A stretch of 60,241 nt of DNA from Phytophthora quininea (GCA_011947345.1 JAAVTG010000288.1:1-60241), one strand, 5' to 3'; shown: positions 11,801-24,398, counted from the first letter of the stretch. Notes: generated from the sequence alone by a model not told the origin. Made by a program: numbers and translations.

Positions 11801-14313
11801 TGTTCACGACTTCTAAAGCTTCTTGGAGAAGGTCTAGAACTTGGTCTTCAGGCCTTTGATCAAGCAATTTTTGCAACGCTTGCTGTATCTCTGGACTTCC
11901 AATGGACTTGTGGTCTTCGAATGGAATTGGTGAAGTAGATCGCTCCGTTTTGTTTGGTTCTACTGTTGGAGGTGCAAATTTCGCAAGCAACGCAGCTCGG
12001 TCAGCAGCACTTAGTTGGCTTAATAATTCTTGAAACGTCTTCTCCGCCGACTCAATCGTTGTTTTTTAAATTGTGGTGGTGGTGTTGGAACACTAGGAGG
12101 TGGGGTCTTCCCATCTGCAAATGGCAACAACGCTTGCTTGAGTGCATTCATCCTAGTTGAGCTTTCAGGATCCGATAGCATCACTTCCAGATGGCATCCA
12201 GCCACCGCATTTTCAGGTCGGCTTTCATGTTGGGGAAATGCTTAGTAGGATCACTGAGGTCCGGTGGTTTGTTGGTCGCAATAGTCAATGCGCTCTTCAG
12301 GTCCTGAATCTTCTTCTTGTAGTTTTCCGTCGGGTGTTTGGCATTCATTCGATCCATCCACGTCGTTCGCTCTTCCCTCGTTAGCATCACGAATAATTTT
12401 TCAACAACTTCAGTCGAATCGCTGCAATGTACTCGTAATTCGTCTCTTCTGCTCCACTCGATAAAGGAGTGGAGATCGACTCTCGACCAGTTCCTAAATC
12501 CTGCACCACTGCCAGAGCTTTCGACCATTGACCATCGAGAGGGAAACGCGACCAACAATTGTCAATCAATTGGCTAAACTCTTTCTCTTCCAACATCGAT
12601 AGAAACGTATCCGCCACCAGCTTCAAGAGTTGGGCACTCGACAAATTATGATGGCGTAAATAGTTCACCATCATCATCTGGAACCTGTCGATCGAAGCCG
12701 CAGAAGTTATTTGCTTTGGCCTACCTTCACTTTCGTCTTCATCTTCGTCAATCTCGATCTCAGCTCCTTCATGCACGCTAACTCGACGTAGCTTTCTTGC
12801 TTTCCGTTCTTTTTCATTCTTTTCAAACTCCCTGGATAACAATTGCCACTGAGCTTCCGTTATATAGCCGGCCAAATCACTGACGAAGAAGAACTCCATG
12901 TCTGGACTCAATAACTTCAGGAAAAACATATCTTTCGGGTTGGCTTCACGACGAGAATTGTTCTTATCCGAACCATCGATCCCTCCGCTGCAAAGAGCGA
13001 CATAGAGTCGAAAGAGCGATTCTCCAGCACTCGGTAAAGCATCAACGACTGCTTGGAGTTGGTCAGTACTCTCTGCAACACTTAGGTGGTGAAGAAAACA
13101 CGTCTTCCGTGGACGTCGAAGTATTGGAAGACTTCTTTGAACGAGTCGACGTCCACCATGTCGACAATGGCGCAGAGGATCATCTCTCGGCCACTGGAGC
13201 TGAACGACTCAGCATTATGTGCGATGGCTCGACAAATCTGCGCACTCGTCGCCAGCGGAACGTGAACAGGGTAATCCGAATCATCAAGACCCATTCCTTT
13301 TCTTCGAAGAAGTAAAAGACCTTGTTGTTCCTGTAGAGCGTTGATGAGTTGGTCCAGCATGGCCGAATTGGTGGCGTATACTCTTGAAATTCCAGTTTGA
13401 ACGTGCTCGAACGGCACGAACTGGAACATACGAGCCACATCGTCACTAGACACTGCTCTGAGAACGTCTGGGTCGGTGATACTGCGACTTTCTCGCAGAG
13501 TCTTCTCCAGCTCTCGAACGCGTTCAAAATACGGCGTTCGAGCGTAAAATCGCTTAACCAGCTCAGCCATTGTATCTGTTGCAGGTGTGGATGGAGATTC
13601 AGGAAGATAAATCGCTCCTTGAATCCCTGTAGATAATTTCTCCAGTAATGTCTTATAGCAGCCGACAATCCCTGGCATTTTAAGTAATGTAGCGCAGCAC
13701 GCTGCTGCTTCCACCGCATTCGGTCGGCCGATTTGCTCCACATAAACCTCCTGCACTTCATCGATTTTCATCTCTGTAAATACCGCAAAAGACGCGAAAT
13801 TCCCGCGTTCCCCTTCGTACGAGCGAATCCAGTCGGCGATGGTCTCACGAGATGCTAAATGAGCATTCATCTGCTGCAATTGTAACACTTCGTCGTCGGA
13901 ATCTTCAGGACTCGTAACTCCGTTTGAATTTGGAGGAGACTGAGTATTGGAGCGAGGAGTAGACGGAGCAATCGATACGTAGTGGCGGTTGTATAAGCGA
14001 TGTCGAGGAGACTCATTTTCCAGCGGATGAAGGCCTCGAACGTGCTTTTGCGGCGAAAAGACTGGGGGCATCCACAATATATTACCAATCCATTAGCGCA
14101 AATAACACTAGATAACAACTGCAAAGACGAACGCACCTTGATGGAGAGTACAAGTCCACTGCCAGTACTAGCCTCACTTCTTGAATTCTTCTCGGTCGAG
14201 CCGACAGATTCCGCTGGTCTTGTACTCGTTGGGGTTACTGCAACGATCCTCCGTGGACTGGAACCTGTGGTCGACGCAGGAGATACCCCAGCTTCTTTTG
14301 AGCCGCCATTCAT
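8832..14313 (-). CDS. Very long EF-hand protein, function unknown
   Basis: One continuous minus-strand coding signal from an ATG at 14313 (MNGGSKEAGV) to a stop at 8832 (..ETPLDWNQQR). The largest uninterrupted piece is 595 residues (11640-9853) and contains a canonical EF-hand loop, DVNGDGQLTSAEF (about 10617-10656). Other visible parts are an acidic stretch near 12740, a Pro-rich then Arg-rich linker near 12080, and helical segments such as FDGQWSKAL-type and IVYQSFLHSYGLPSIADMH. A short intron follows 14130. Small exons lie at the 3' end (about 9413-9130, 9100-9010 and 8955-8832). Between about 13080 and 11640 the frame advances by one repeatedly, each step cured by one added base, for example a T6 run at 12062-12067. 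I read it as a single gene of well over 1,400 residues. A flagellar or cytoskeletal role is possible but only a guess. Confidence 0.55.
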
Positions 14314-14740
14314 CACTACCACAACACAAATATTTTTCGCTAGTCTAGCGTCGGTTTGGATCGTACGTTTCGAAAACAAATTAGAGAGACAAAAATGCTT
14401 TTCAGTCAGAAAACTGCTCGGTATTCTGTCTCGCCAGGAAGTTTTGCTCGACATCTGCTCTTAATATGAGAGGACGCTCGTGAAGATGCGAGAGGTAGTT
14501 CTCGACAGAGTTACATTGTTTTCCGCAGAACCAGTAGGGGCACACCCTTTTACGCCGAGAAAGGCTTGCTACTCCTCGGCTAAAGCTGTCTCCAATTTGA
14601 AACTCATCACCACAATACCTGGTAAAGCACCATTCCGTCGAGATCACTCCACGACGCGGGCTCTTCAAGAAACATTTCTCCATCGTCGTCGAGTTTGTAC
14701 TCGACTATCTTCAAACAATCCGGACGAGAATCAATAGGAC

Positions 14741-17083
14741 ATGTCAGCTTACTGGAAAGCTCCGAGCTCGAGTTTGAGAGTTTTCACCGTCTACTTCAGC
14801 CACAAAATGCAGGAACGTTTTGTCACATTTCGTATCTTTTGGGCAAACTAGTCATACTGATGGAGCAACGGTGGAGATTCCTGGCGCCATGGTGCGAAGC
14901 TCTGAAGACCCGACTGTCCTGTAGCGATTTCCCTGCTAGCGAGGACATGTGGGACACCCTCACATCGTCCACGTGAAGCTCCCAACGCGTGCTGACCAAA
15001 ATGTTACCGAGGCAGCTTTTCGAAACGAATTCAGGAAAGCAAGGGAGGCATTGGCATTGTTGGCAGCCGTGGAACACATCGACCCTGTGGCTTGGGTTTT
15101 CTTGCTAAATAAATATTGCCAGGTGAATGTTGGACGAGAAGGGGAAGAAAAGTTTGAAAATATTTCGGCCAGATTTTCAGTGACGATGGACTACGGTAGG
15201 AACGTAAACGAAGAAGACCCCATTAAAGTGGACTTCGATCTCGTCAGACTCTGTGGAGTTGACCAACTTCGAAATCCAAGTGCGGAGTACCTGGAGACTC
15301 TGCAGAGAATCGCGGCAATGGATGACCAATTGCAAAGCACTGTTAATGTTATAGTTCAAGTTCAAGCGTCCGCCACGGCGGGTTTGCTTGACCTGCTCGA
15401 TATTACGAAAGCTGAACAAGAAATCAAACAGCAGTGGGAGGAATACGATAACCAAGAAGTGGAGGCCGGGTCACTGCGCTGCATCTTCGTGTTGGAACCA
15501 ATGAACATCAACTTCGGTGAAGATATTAACGCGCTTTCAAGAACTGAATTTGTAGAGATATTCGATCGCCTGGTGCTCGACAATGCTTGGTTGTCGGGAA
15601 GGCATTACATTTCTCTGCTTGATGAAAGGGACGAACCCGAACTTGGCGATGAATACGTGGTCAAGAAAGCTCTCAGCCAGCTGCTGAGACGTGTATTTGA
15701 TTGGACACGTCGCTCCCTGCCCACGCGAATATGAACTACCATTTTGAGACCGAAGAACTTCAATTGGGTACGATCGATGTCGCTGCTACTGAAACCGTGC
15801 CGGATTCCTATATCGCGGCGTTGTTTTCGTCGACGGTTGTGAGTCAGACGACCAAGAATGTCATATTGCAAGTCAACTCGTCGCCGACCGATCTGCTTCA
15901 GTCGCAGTTCTGGTTCAAGTGGCTGGCTTATGGCCTTTTTCGAAGCGAGCACAAATGTGCTCAGCGGTGGAAGACCTCAAACTTATAATTGGTGAAATGA
16001 CGATCGAAGACGCTGAAGCGTTTGCTGCCATAGTGAGTTCCAATCATTCAGAAGAAGACTTGTGTGAGAGTACACGTGGACAACTGGACGAGCAGGATGC
16101 TATATTACGAGACAGAGCACCCATTTGCTATGAGTTCGATGGCAACGACAAACCCCATTTTGAACGCACGTGTTTTGACTAATCAAACGCCCATTGCTGG
16201 AGTTAAAACTTTCAGCGACGATGGGAGAAGCGACTGGGTAAATGCTATAGTTCCCGGAGTTGGGAGATGCCACGTACAGCGTGATGATCTAGCGTTCTGT
16301 CAAACGAGGATGGCTCAAAACAACCATAGCCCCAGGCTGCGATCACTCAAGATCGAGTTTCCTGGTTGGTTTGGGGTGACGACAGCTGGCTTACCACGCT
16401 TTCTTGAGGCTGTTGGACCATCACTACAGTCGCTGACGCTTTCAGGCCCAAGAGATGGCCCTGACGAAATCTGGATCCTTGAGCATTGCCCAATGCTGGA
16501 GATGCTTTCGCTTGGAGGAGGATGGATTGACGTGCAATTAAACCTCAGCTCTTTCCGAGATGTCTGCAGCTCGCTCGATAGCCCATCTCCTACCAATTGG
16601 CACGAGCTAGCCGCCGTTGCCACAGCATTATGCAGCATGGATAACCCAATTGCACAGTGCGTCCGACGTTTGCGTTTGCGTCTGGTTAATCAATGGAATG
16701 GATGGAATGAGATTGGGCAAGACTACGAGCTGCGAGGTTTCGAAGAAGATTTACAGCCACTTTTAAAGATTCTTGAAGTGAACAAGTTCTTGGAGTACTT
16801 CGAGATCTTTGTCCCGGATGAGTACGAGGCTCATAAGGCGGCATTTCGGAAATACCATTTAGAGGCACTTCCAAAAGCATGTGAACCGTTGACGATACTA
16901 AGTAAAGTTGCGTTTTTGAGTGTGTTTCCGTCTAAAACTGAGCCAGCTGAGCAAAGTCCGAAGAGAGCCCGCGGATCGTCTTCATCCCGCCGGTCTTGTA
17001 ATATGCCGAATCAAGAAGCATTGGCCAACATTTTTGAGTTTGCGGCACCTCCGATTCTCCGGCACGTATACTTTTGTTCCTAA
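14741..17083 (+). CDS. LRR-like hypothetical protein, frame broken several times
   Basis: From ATG 14741 (MSAYWKAPSSSLRVF) the coding signal runs to a stop at 17083. The longest pieces are 14949-15734 and 16064-17083. The C-terminal third has leucine-rich-repeat spacing: LRSLKIEFPGWFG, SLQSLTLSG, CPMLEMLSLGGGW, followed by a helical segment and a Ser/Arg-rich tail. Frame steps occur near 14838, 14950, 15715, 15940 and between 16065 and 16160. The first, second and fourth are cured by one base added to T4, G3 and T5 runs. I recognise no named family; it resembles the expanded LRR-like hypothetical proteins of oomycetes. It is divergent from the EF-hand gene across a 430-base spacer. Confidence 0.5.
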
Positions 17084-17711
17084 ACCAGTCTGCCTGAGCA
17101 CCCTTCCTTCCAATGCAAGAGTCAGGATACAGTGAAGATGCGTTGTTTTCTTTTGATAACAAATTCTTGGAGGACGGCGGTGGTTTGAAATGTGATCTTT
17201 TCACGCCGGACAGCAATCGGCCAAAGGATGCTCATCAATCACATACAATTATCGTTTTGGTAGCTTTTTCTCGTAACTTTTTTTTACGCGCCTTGGTAGT
17301 GTACTCGATTTTTAGCAACATGTCGAGGCCCCTATATCGAAATGCCGCTCTGTTTGACTTCAACGTCATTGTCTCTTTCGAATTTTTGTCGACTGAATCC
17401 ATATTGTTCTCCAAAAGCAGGTCACCACTGACGGTGCTGGCAAGTTACCAGCGATGATAGAAGTTGCTAGCTTCTCTTTGATTGTTCTGGCCAACGATAA
17501 GTGGCAACAAGTAATGGACTTTATGACTGTGAAGACAATCTTGGAAGTGAAGATATGCGTTGCAGGATGTTGTTCAAGATAGTGACCCCCGACAATCGGT
17601 CAAACCCACTGCTATGGGAACGACGACGAAAGGATATCGTTAGTGTCGTCAAGGCTTCATGTGAAAATATGTCCAGAGCAACGCTCAGCATTAGTTGAAG
17701 TCATGGTACTA
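17084..17711. other. Intergenic, nothing recognised
   Basis: About 630 bases between the LRR-like gene and the COG3 initiator. Open frames here (for example 17113-17457) have low-complexity, AT-rich composition and no family resemblance. Confidence 0.5.
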
Positions 17712-17720
17712 TCATTTCAC
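17712..17720 (+). promoter_or_regulatory. Oomycete initiator (INR-like) of COG3
   Basis: TCATTTCAC lies 44-52 bases before the COG3 ATG and fits the oomycete TCATTY-type transcription start element. Confidence 0.5.
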
Positions 17721-17763
17721 ATCGCGTACCTGGGTACCTTCAGGTTATTCTCCATATCCAAGC

Positions 17764-20438
17764 ATGGCAGCTCCGAGCGTGCGGGAGACGGCTCTGACAG
17801 CCCGGCAGGACGCGCTGCTGCTGTCTCTGGAGCGTCAAGTGCAGCTACAGGCCCAGAAGGACGCACACGCGTCTTTGCTTCGCTCGCAGACGCTGGTGGA
17901 CACTCCGAAAACGCTCAAGGACTTTCTGGCGCTTCGTCACAAGCAACAAGCGTCCATTTCCAGTAGCAATACCAATAACTCCGTCCCTCTGGACACTACA
18001 TTCCTGCAACTGTCCGCCAAAATGGACACTTGTATGTCGCAGTGGGACCATCTGTACACCCACGCCCACTCCAGCCAAGCTTTAGTGGCCGAGATGGAGG
18101 CCAGCCATGTCCAAGTCGCAGCCAAGACCCAAGCGCTCTACCAGAGCTTTGAAAACGTCCTCCAACAGGTGGAGGCGTTGGACGCTCGGGTGGACGCTAT
18201 TGCAGCCCCCATGCCCAACTTTACAGCCATTGACGGCATCGCGCACACTTTGGGTTACGGGGTTAAATTCGCAGCCCCTTCCAGTGGGTCTTCAGGCCAC
18301 GTGTTGATGGAGAGAGCAGGCCAACCCAGAGTTAATACTGTAGCGGATTCCAACAAGGCAGTGCAGGTTTTCCAGCACCGAAGAGGAGTGGACCCCACCA
18401 CGCCCAACTTTGAACAAGCGCTGGAGAAAATCGACGCCTGCGTGGCGTATCTGAACGAACATGTAAGATCATTTATTTATTTTATTATATGTGAGATGGT
18501 GCTGATTATATTATTTTTAATTTTGCTAGTTGGAGTATAAGGACTCGGCGTGTTTTATTGAAGCATATCGAGCGCTGTCGGCGGGAGGGATTCAGTGTTT
18601 GAAGGAGTACGCTGTGAATGGTTTAGATGCTGCAAAAGACGCGGTATTTGAAGCCGTGCAGAAGGAAGCAGAGGCGGCACAGAGAAATGGAGTGGCGACC
18701 TCGCTGGTTGGACAGTTGGAAGAGACCTCGCCGTACTATGTGAACTTCCAGCTCGTCGCGCCGGCGCTGGGGGCTGTCGCTAAGCAACTGGAACGGCTGA
18801 GCAACCAGCCACTACAGGACAATGTTGAGAACTTGCGCGCATTAGGAGAAGTAGCAGACGCGTACGCTACACAGCGTGTTCAATTGTTGTCTCCGGTGCT
18901 TGGAGCGTGGCTTGATGCAGTTTCGCAAACTGCAGACATCGTCAACATGCTACGTGCTAGTTGTGCGCAGCTTTTAAAAGTGTGTGAGGCTGAGTTCAGG
19001 CTCTTCTTGAAACTCTTCGGCCACGATCCGAGCGATGAACTTTTCTCGCTTGCTAGTGGTGATTTGGGTCTGGGGGATGACGATGAGGGAGTCGACGACA
19101 CTGAGAGCGCTTTTGAGTGCGTTGTGGATCGATATTCGTTCTTTGTTACCATTGCCACTAATTTCTTTATTGTTTTGTTGCAGACGCCTCATCTTCCAGC
19201 TTTGTGGACTGCTATACAACACTGTCCGCCCTCAGTTACTAGCCCAGAAAGACTTGGAGGTACTCTGCGAACTCATTCAGGTGCTACGTAGCGAAGTGAT
19301 TGAAGCAGCGATCACTCCACGTGCAGCTTTCGTAGGCAATGCCGAGCCGGTGATGCATCGAATGATCCAAGACGCGCAAGAACGCCTCATCTTGTGTATG
19401 CAGAAGTATATTCGTGACGAGATTGAGGGCTTCGTGCCTACTCCAGCAGATCTGGATTACCCTGCGAAGCTAGTGGCAGCAGAGCAAGCTGGTGCATCAT
19501 TGTATGCTACATGGTATCCAGCACTGGAGCACACATTAATGTGCTTGTCCAAGGGATACCACTTCGTTAAGGTACGCAAGTGTAATCTATGAAGTGTTAC
19601 ACGTTTTCAGACTAACATTTGGCCGTGTAGATGGAGATCTTCGAGGAATTGGCGCAAGATGCAATTCAAATCTGCACGGTATCATTGAAAATGGCCTCAG
19701 CAGACATCATGGCAGCTCAGGGTGGTTTGCATGGTTCGCTTTTCCTGGTGAAGCATCTGCTGACACTGCGCGAGCAAATCACGCCATTTGAGATTCAATT
19801 CGCTCAGACTAGCAAGGCGTTGGATTTCACAAGCAGTGGCGACGCCATGAACGAACTGCTAGCAGACGCGTCGACGCTCTTCCGTCTGTCTGGTCCGAAC
19901 GGCATCGTCGGACTCTTTACACGTGGCATCCCACAGATCCAAGAGACAACTGCTGATGTCAAGAAGGAACTAGAGCAAGAGTTGAAGAGAAGTTGCACGG
20001 CGTTCATTGACATTGTGATGCAGCAGTTGGCACAGCCGCTGCTTGCACTGATGAAGCAGATTGCGCAGGTCCAGCAGTCGCAAAAGGCGACGGCGCTTGA
20101 TTTCCGCCAGTGCGCGTTCACAGCTCCCGTCGAAGTGAACAATGTGCTGGCCAGTGTTTCCTTGCAGCTCCGAGAGACATTGCCTCAGATTCTGCAGACC
20201 ATCCGGCTGTACCTTCGTAATTCGTCGACCGAGACGATCCTATTTAAACCAGTTCAGGTGGGTCCTGTTTGTTTGTGATCTTCTGCTGAGAGACACTAAC
20301 AGGGCGTTTGTTTAGCGAAACTTGCTGGATGCTGTGGAGAATCTGAAGACGCTGATGGAGCAGACATACACTCGAGAAGAGTTGCAGCCTTGCGAGGAGG
20401 TTCTTGCTGCGGTAGTGCAGCAGTTGCGTGCTCTTTGA
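17764..20438 (+). CDS. COG3: Conserved oligomeric Golgi complex subunit 3
   Basis: Five exons, 17764-18462, 18530-19116, 19184-19571, 19631-20257 and 20316-20438, join in phase to about 807 residues, close to the 828 of human COG3. The N-terminal half is coiled-coil (about residues 100-200), ending in the family segment EKIDACVAYLNEH. Diagnostic conserved blocks follow: DAQERLILCMQKYIRDEI with PTPADLDYPAKLV, WYPALEHTLMCLSKGY, GSLFLVKHLLTLREQITPF, LFTRGIPQIQETTADVKKEL, and near the end LYLRNSSTETILFKPVQ. COG3 belongs to lobe A of the Golgi retrograde tethering complex. The exon 2 donor (GTGCGT at 19117) is chosen because it restores the E-RLIFQLCGLLYN junction. No frame errors were found. Confidence 0.93.
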
Positions 20439-20517
20439 CAGCTTTAATGGGACGTTAAACACACAATGACTCTGAAATGAGAAGCAGAAGCGTGGACTAG
20501 ACCAAAATCGCCGAACA

Positions 20518-22063
20518 AAGCTACGCTCCAAGATAAAGCAGCGAGAGGTAGCTGGTTTCCGACAGATTGAAGTTGCATCCGATAGACAATTCGTCGCCTT
20601 CATCCACACGTGTGACGCAGACGAGGGTCGTGTTGAGGTTGCTGCATCCTCGAGCCATTTGGATCCGCTTGACACCTTTCGACAGCCAAATGTTGTTGCT
20701 GCTAGAGGACTCGGGGCAATTCAACGTCGCCGTCACTTGGTACACCTCAGGCGTCAAACATCTGATCACTCCATCCACGCCACTCATGTTGTCCCCAGAG
20801 CCAACTTGATCCCAGATAACTGTGCTCCCAATTCTTTTCGTGGCTTCAGCTTGAATGACGACCGGACAAGGTGTCTCCTTCCACAGAGACGTACTTTCGT
20901 CGCGCAAGTCCGACACCAACTGCTCACGGTCCACCAACTCTGCTCCCCAGTTTGCCTTCCGTTGCACATCGTGCACAGTTTGACCCCGTTGCCATTCAAA
21001 CGAAGAGCCTGCAGTGTTTCTTGCAGATCTCGCATTCTCGACTCCAGCACGTCGATGCGCTCCACTGCAACCGGTTCCATAACGAACGAATACATGGCAA
21101 CGTGGGTCCAGGCCAGCACTTGGAACTCCATCGTGATCTCGAGACGAAAGGTGTCGTCCTTGGTTCTCCCGAAAGTTCGTGGGATTTCACTGCCGTCGCT
21201 CGCATCTTTGCCCAGCAGCTCGTGGAAATACTACAAATAGTGAATGGATGTGTCGGCAATATCGCTCAGACAAGCTAGATTAGAAGGTCTTCGCCGCTTA
21301 CCTCGACGTAGCTGGGAGTTGTGGCATCCGGGATGGAGTTGTTCAAGGCGACGTATTCCTCAAGGCTCAGATCGTTCGCACACCTGCAACGAATCGCTCG
21401 ATCAAAGTTAAGCTACAGTATCGAGTGAACACAAGTGCGACGAACTCACCACTGCTTTTTGCTGTCGCAGTCCTCGAACCAAATGCACAGCTTTTCGTTC
21501 TTGAGAGATAGCGTGTAGTGGTAGGTTGTCGATGGCGACGACACGAAACACGTCGTTCCTTCAAATTCAAGCAGCTCCGATGTCACAGGAGGCTTCGACG
21601 AGAGAGACACGAACTCGGTGGCTGATAGTGGCGCCGCAGTAACAAGCGCCTGGGCTTGGATGGCGTCCGACTTGGTCTCGGCCATAGCAAGTGCTTGGCT
21701 CTCTGCGAATTCTGAAATGACCACTAGCGACAAGTATCAATCTATGTCCACGAGTTTTCCTCAGGATTTTGCTCGTCAACTTGCTCCAGTTGAAGTTGTA
21801 AGTTGCTGCGCAACATAATGTTTTTACGTCCGCTCTAGATCCTTCTATGAAATCCAAGATGCCGCCGGAGAGAACGAACGAGATGGAGCCTGCCGCAGAC
21901 GCTCCGAGCCTTCAGGCAGAGGCTGCTGCGAGTGACTTCCTCGAGTTCGAAGGCTCGACAGTCTTCGCTGCGTCCCCGCCCCGACCTATCGCTACTCGCT
22001 CACTTTGAAGAATGGGAAGCTCCGCATTTGGCTCGAAGACTGCGACAGCAAAGAGCAATGGTA
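20518..22063. repeat. Left arm of large inverted duplication (member B plus exon 1 of member C)
   Basis: This arm, read in reverse, matches 28728-30240 plus the 37 bases of member G beyond the copia insert. Similarity begins just past B's stop codon and ends at the exon 1/intron 1 junction of member C. It includes the 161-base divergent promoter spacer. By eye the arms differ at few positions. Confidence 0.8.
20521..21685 (-). CDS. Family member B: head-coiled coil-C1q-like protein
   Basis: Exons 21685-21450, 21383-21302 and 21230-20521 on minus; start MAETKSDAIQAQAL. Exon 1 has YTLSLKNEKLCIWFEDCD and the QW splice point; exon 2 has LSLEEYVALNNSIPDATTPSYVE; exon 3 has the coiled coil (VAVERIDVLESRMRDLQET) and a C1q-like end with GVIRCLTPEVYQVTATLN and TSYLSLLYLGA. 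The frame breaks once in exon 3; one base added at the C4 run 20984-20987 restores it. The same break occurs at the same site in member G. It is transcribed divergently from member C across a 161-base spacer. B is the inverted near-copy of G. Confidence 0.7.
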
Positions 22064-22974
22064 GCAACATATATATAAACAAATACTTTATACATTATAT
22101 TAACTATGTTCTTGTAGGTGCACGAGTGAACTGGGTCTAGAAGACTACGTGACGCTCTCCAACTCGATCATACCTGGAGCTACTGCCTCCGACTACGTCG
22201 AGGTACAAAATATTTTTATATCTTATTGTTATTTACCATCAGACTAACATTTACAATTAGTGCTTCAACGAACTGCTCGAAGATGCCTCTGCCAATGTGG
22301 ACAACATCAGCAGCTCCTTCAAGCGTATCCAAGACGACGTATTCCAGTTGGAAATGGCTGTGAAGACTCAGGTGCTGAAACGGGCTCGCGTGGCCAAGTT
22401 CTCGTTCACTCTGGAGCCAATTTCAGTCGAGAGGATCGACGTTTTGGAGTCCAAAATGAGGGACCTCCAGGAAGAGATGAAGACTCTTCGTAACGGAGCG
22501 ATCTCGGACGAGAAAGATTCAGTCGCGAAGTTGCAGCAAGAGGTAAAGAAGCTGCGAGTCGACCTCGATGGTCGCGACAAACTGATCACTCAGTTGCAAA
22601 GTGAGGTCAAAACGGTTCGTAGCGTTCACGACGCTGCTACTGAGGTCGTTCGTGCACAAGGAACGCGCGTGCATGGAGGTCTGATCCGCTGGGAGCAAAA
22701 TGGCTCGCGGTATATCGCGGACGGAGTGGTGAAAGGTCTGAAACGCGGCGTGTACCTCGTTACGGTGGTTGTCAACTACTTTGGCGGGGACATCCGCCTG
22801 ATGAGAGGAGGAGAGTGCGTTCAAGCGGCGGCGTCAGTGTACTCGTCGAACTCTCCGATCTCCAGCACGCTCTCGTGCATGATTCGAGTGGACGAACGCG
22901 ATGGACTTGTGGTGCAATGCAACCAGAATCTGACGAAGGTCAGTTATCTGACCCTCATTCGTATTGGCAACTAG
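21847..22974 (+). CDS. Family member C: head-coiled coil-C1q-like protein
   Basis: Exons 21847-22060, 22118-22202 and 22261-22974 (GTAGCA..TAG and GTACAA..TAG introns). The start MKSKMPPERTNEMEP is shared almost exactly with member F. Exon 1 lacks one C in a C4 run (21973-21976) where F has five, which breaks the frame just before the TYRYSLT strand and is likely an assembly error. Exon 2 encodes LGLEDYVTLSNSIIPGATAS. Exon 3 is fully open: ISVERIDVLESKMRDLQEEM starts a coiled coil of about 70 residues (to KTVRSVHDAATEV), followed by the C1q-like part GLKRGVYLVTVVVNYF, DIRLMRGGECVQAA and VSYLTLIRIGN. The cleanest example of the coil plus jelly-roll half. Confidence 0.72.
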
Positions 22975-23313
22975 CTTCATTCGTGGATCCAGCAACACAT
23001 GCTTATTGCCTGCAAAAGAAGAAGAGGAAAATCTTGAGTACTATTTCCGAAGTCAGGCAAGAAGAATGAGTTCATCGATAAGCTGTGATATTTTCATGAG
23101 GATAAACTCGGATTTGGGCGGTCGGTTTCCTCAAAGGAGGTAAGACCCCAGGACGAAGCGCTACAGTTAGGTAGAACAACGATTGAGAATCCACTTCGAA
23201 ATCTGCCCACGCTGGATAACACCCATCAAACCTTTAAGACTGATCAGTCAACACATTTACTTGCCCCTCCAGGACGCACGAGGAAACCTAAATAATCGCC
23301 GTCGAGCTCCGCC
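22975..23313. other. Intergenic, nothing recognised
   Basis: About 340 bases between members C and D in tandem; presumably holds the D promoter. No repeat or gene seen. Confidence 0.5.
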
Positions 23314-24398
23314 ATGGACCAAGGTTTCATCAATTTCGAAGGGACAACGTTCTTTGCCCCACAGCGTTCAGTCTACCGCTACGCATTGTCACTAAATAGT
23401 GGGAAGCTTTGTATCTGGTTGGAGGACTGCGACTCCAAAAGCAATGGTAGGCCATACAGTTGTGAATCGCACTGGTTGATATTGTGTTGTGTCTAAAACG
23501 GGTTGGTTACAGGAGCACAAGCGACTTGAGCCTCGAAGAGTACGTCAATACGAACAACGCCATTCCGAATGCGACAGCAGCTGACTACACTGAGGTGAGG
23601 TACATTATTTCTCTCTTGAGTGGAATTGATCCATCATTTTTTTCTTTCTTTGCGGCGTAGTGCTTTCGGGTACTGTTTGAAAAAGACGGGAAGCTCGATT
23701 ATAAACTCCCACGAACCTTCAAGCACATCAGCGGAGACACTTTCTGCCTGGAGATCATGATGAAATTTCAAGTGTTGCTTCAAACTCGAGAGGTGGCCTA
23801 CTCTTTCACGATGTTGCCTATTGCGGTGGAACGGATCGATGTTTTGGAATCGAGGCTGCGTGATTTGAAAGAAGTGTCTGTGCGAGGCGAGACAACCGTT
23901 GACCAATTGAAACGGAAGATGGAGGAAGAAATTAAGCTGCTACGTCAAGTTCTGGAAAGTCGTGAGGCGAAGATAGCGAAACTGGAAGCTGAAATGCGGG
24001 CCGGAGCTGATGGTTGCATTGTAATTAATGCGCAAGCTACAGCTCTGACTAGAGCTGCTACTGGAGTTGCTGTTTGCTGGGGGAAAGTGGGGTGGGGGTC
24101 TCAGGTGAATGGCAAGAATGGAGTTATTACCAACTTGGAGCCTGGTACATACCAAATTTCGGTGGTTCTGAACTACTACACCCAACATGCCAATCGTTCC
24201 ATTTTGCTCATGCAAGATGGCAAATGCATCCAGTCCGTGGTGGTTCCGTATTCTCAATACAACTATCACTCCTCCGTCCAATTGTTCTACACTGCTTGCA
24301 TGAAGAAAGAGAGCAAACTGACTGTCGAGCGACCGCAACCAGATGGCTTTAGTCTCGTGGATACCAGTTACTTGACGCTGGTTCGACTGGGCAAGTAG
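23314..24398 (+). CDS. Family member D: head-coiled coil-C1q-like protein
   Basis: Exons 23314-23446, 23513-23594 and 23661-24398. The start MDQGFINFEGTTFFAP makes this the shortest N-terminus in the family, so the head itself needs little before the FEGTT strand. Exon 1 lacks one A in the run at 23437-23440 (other copies have A5 before GCARTGG), which shifts the codons of the terminal KKQW motif. Exon 3 is fully open: FRVLFEKDGKLDY, VAYSFTMLPIAVERIDVLES, a coiled coil with many Lys/Glu (LKRKMEEEIKLLRQVLESRE), then the C1q-like end with LEPGTYQISVVLNYY, SILLMQDGKCIQSV and TSYLTLVRLGK. Exon 3 resembles that of member F more than that of C. Confidence 0.72.

Noticed and set aside
20784..21131. 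Exon 3 break of member B as a further intron
   Set aside because: No GT..AG pair of usable length; one base at the C4 run gives a natural continuous frame, and the same holds for member G.
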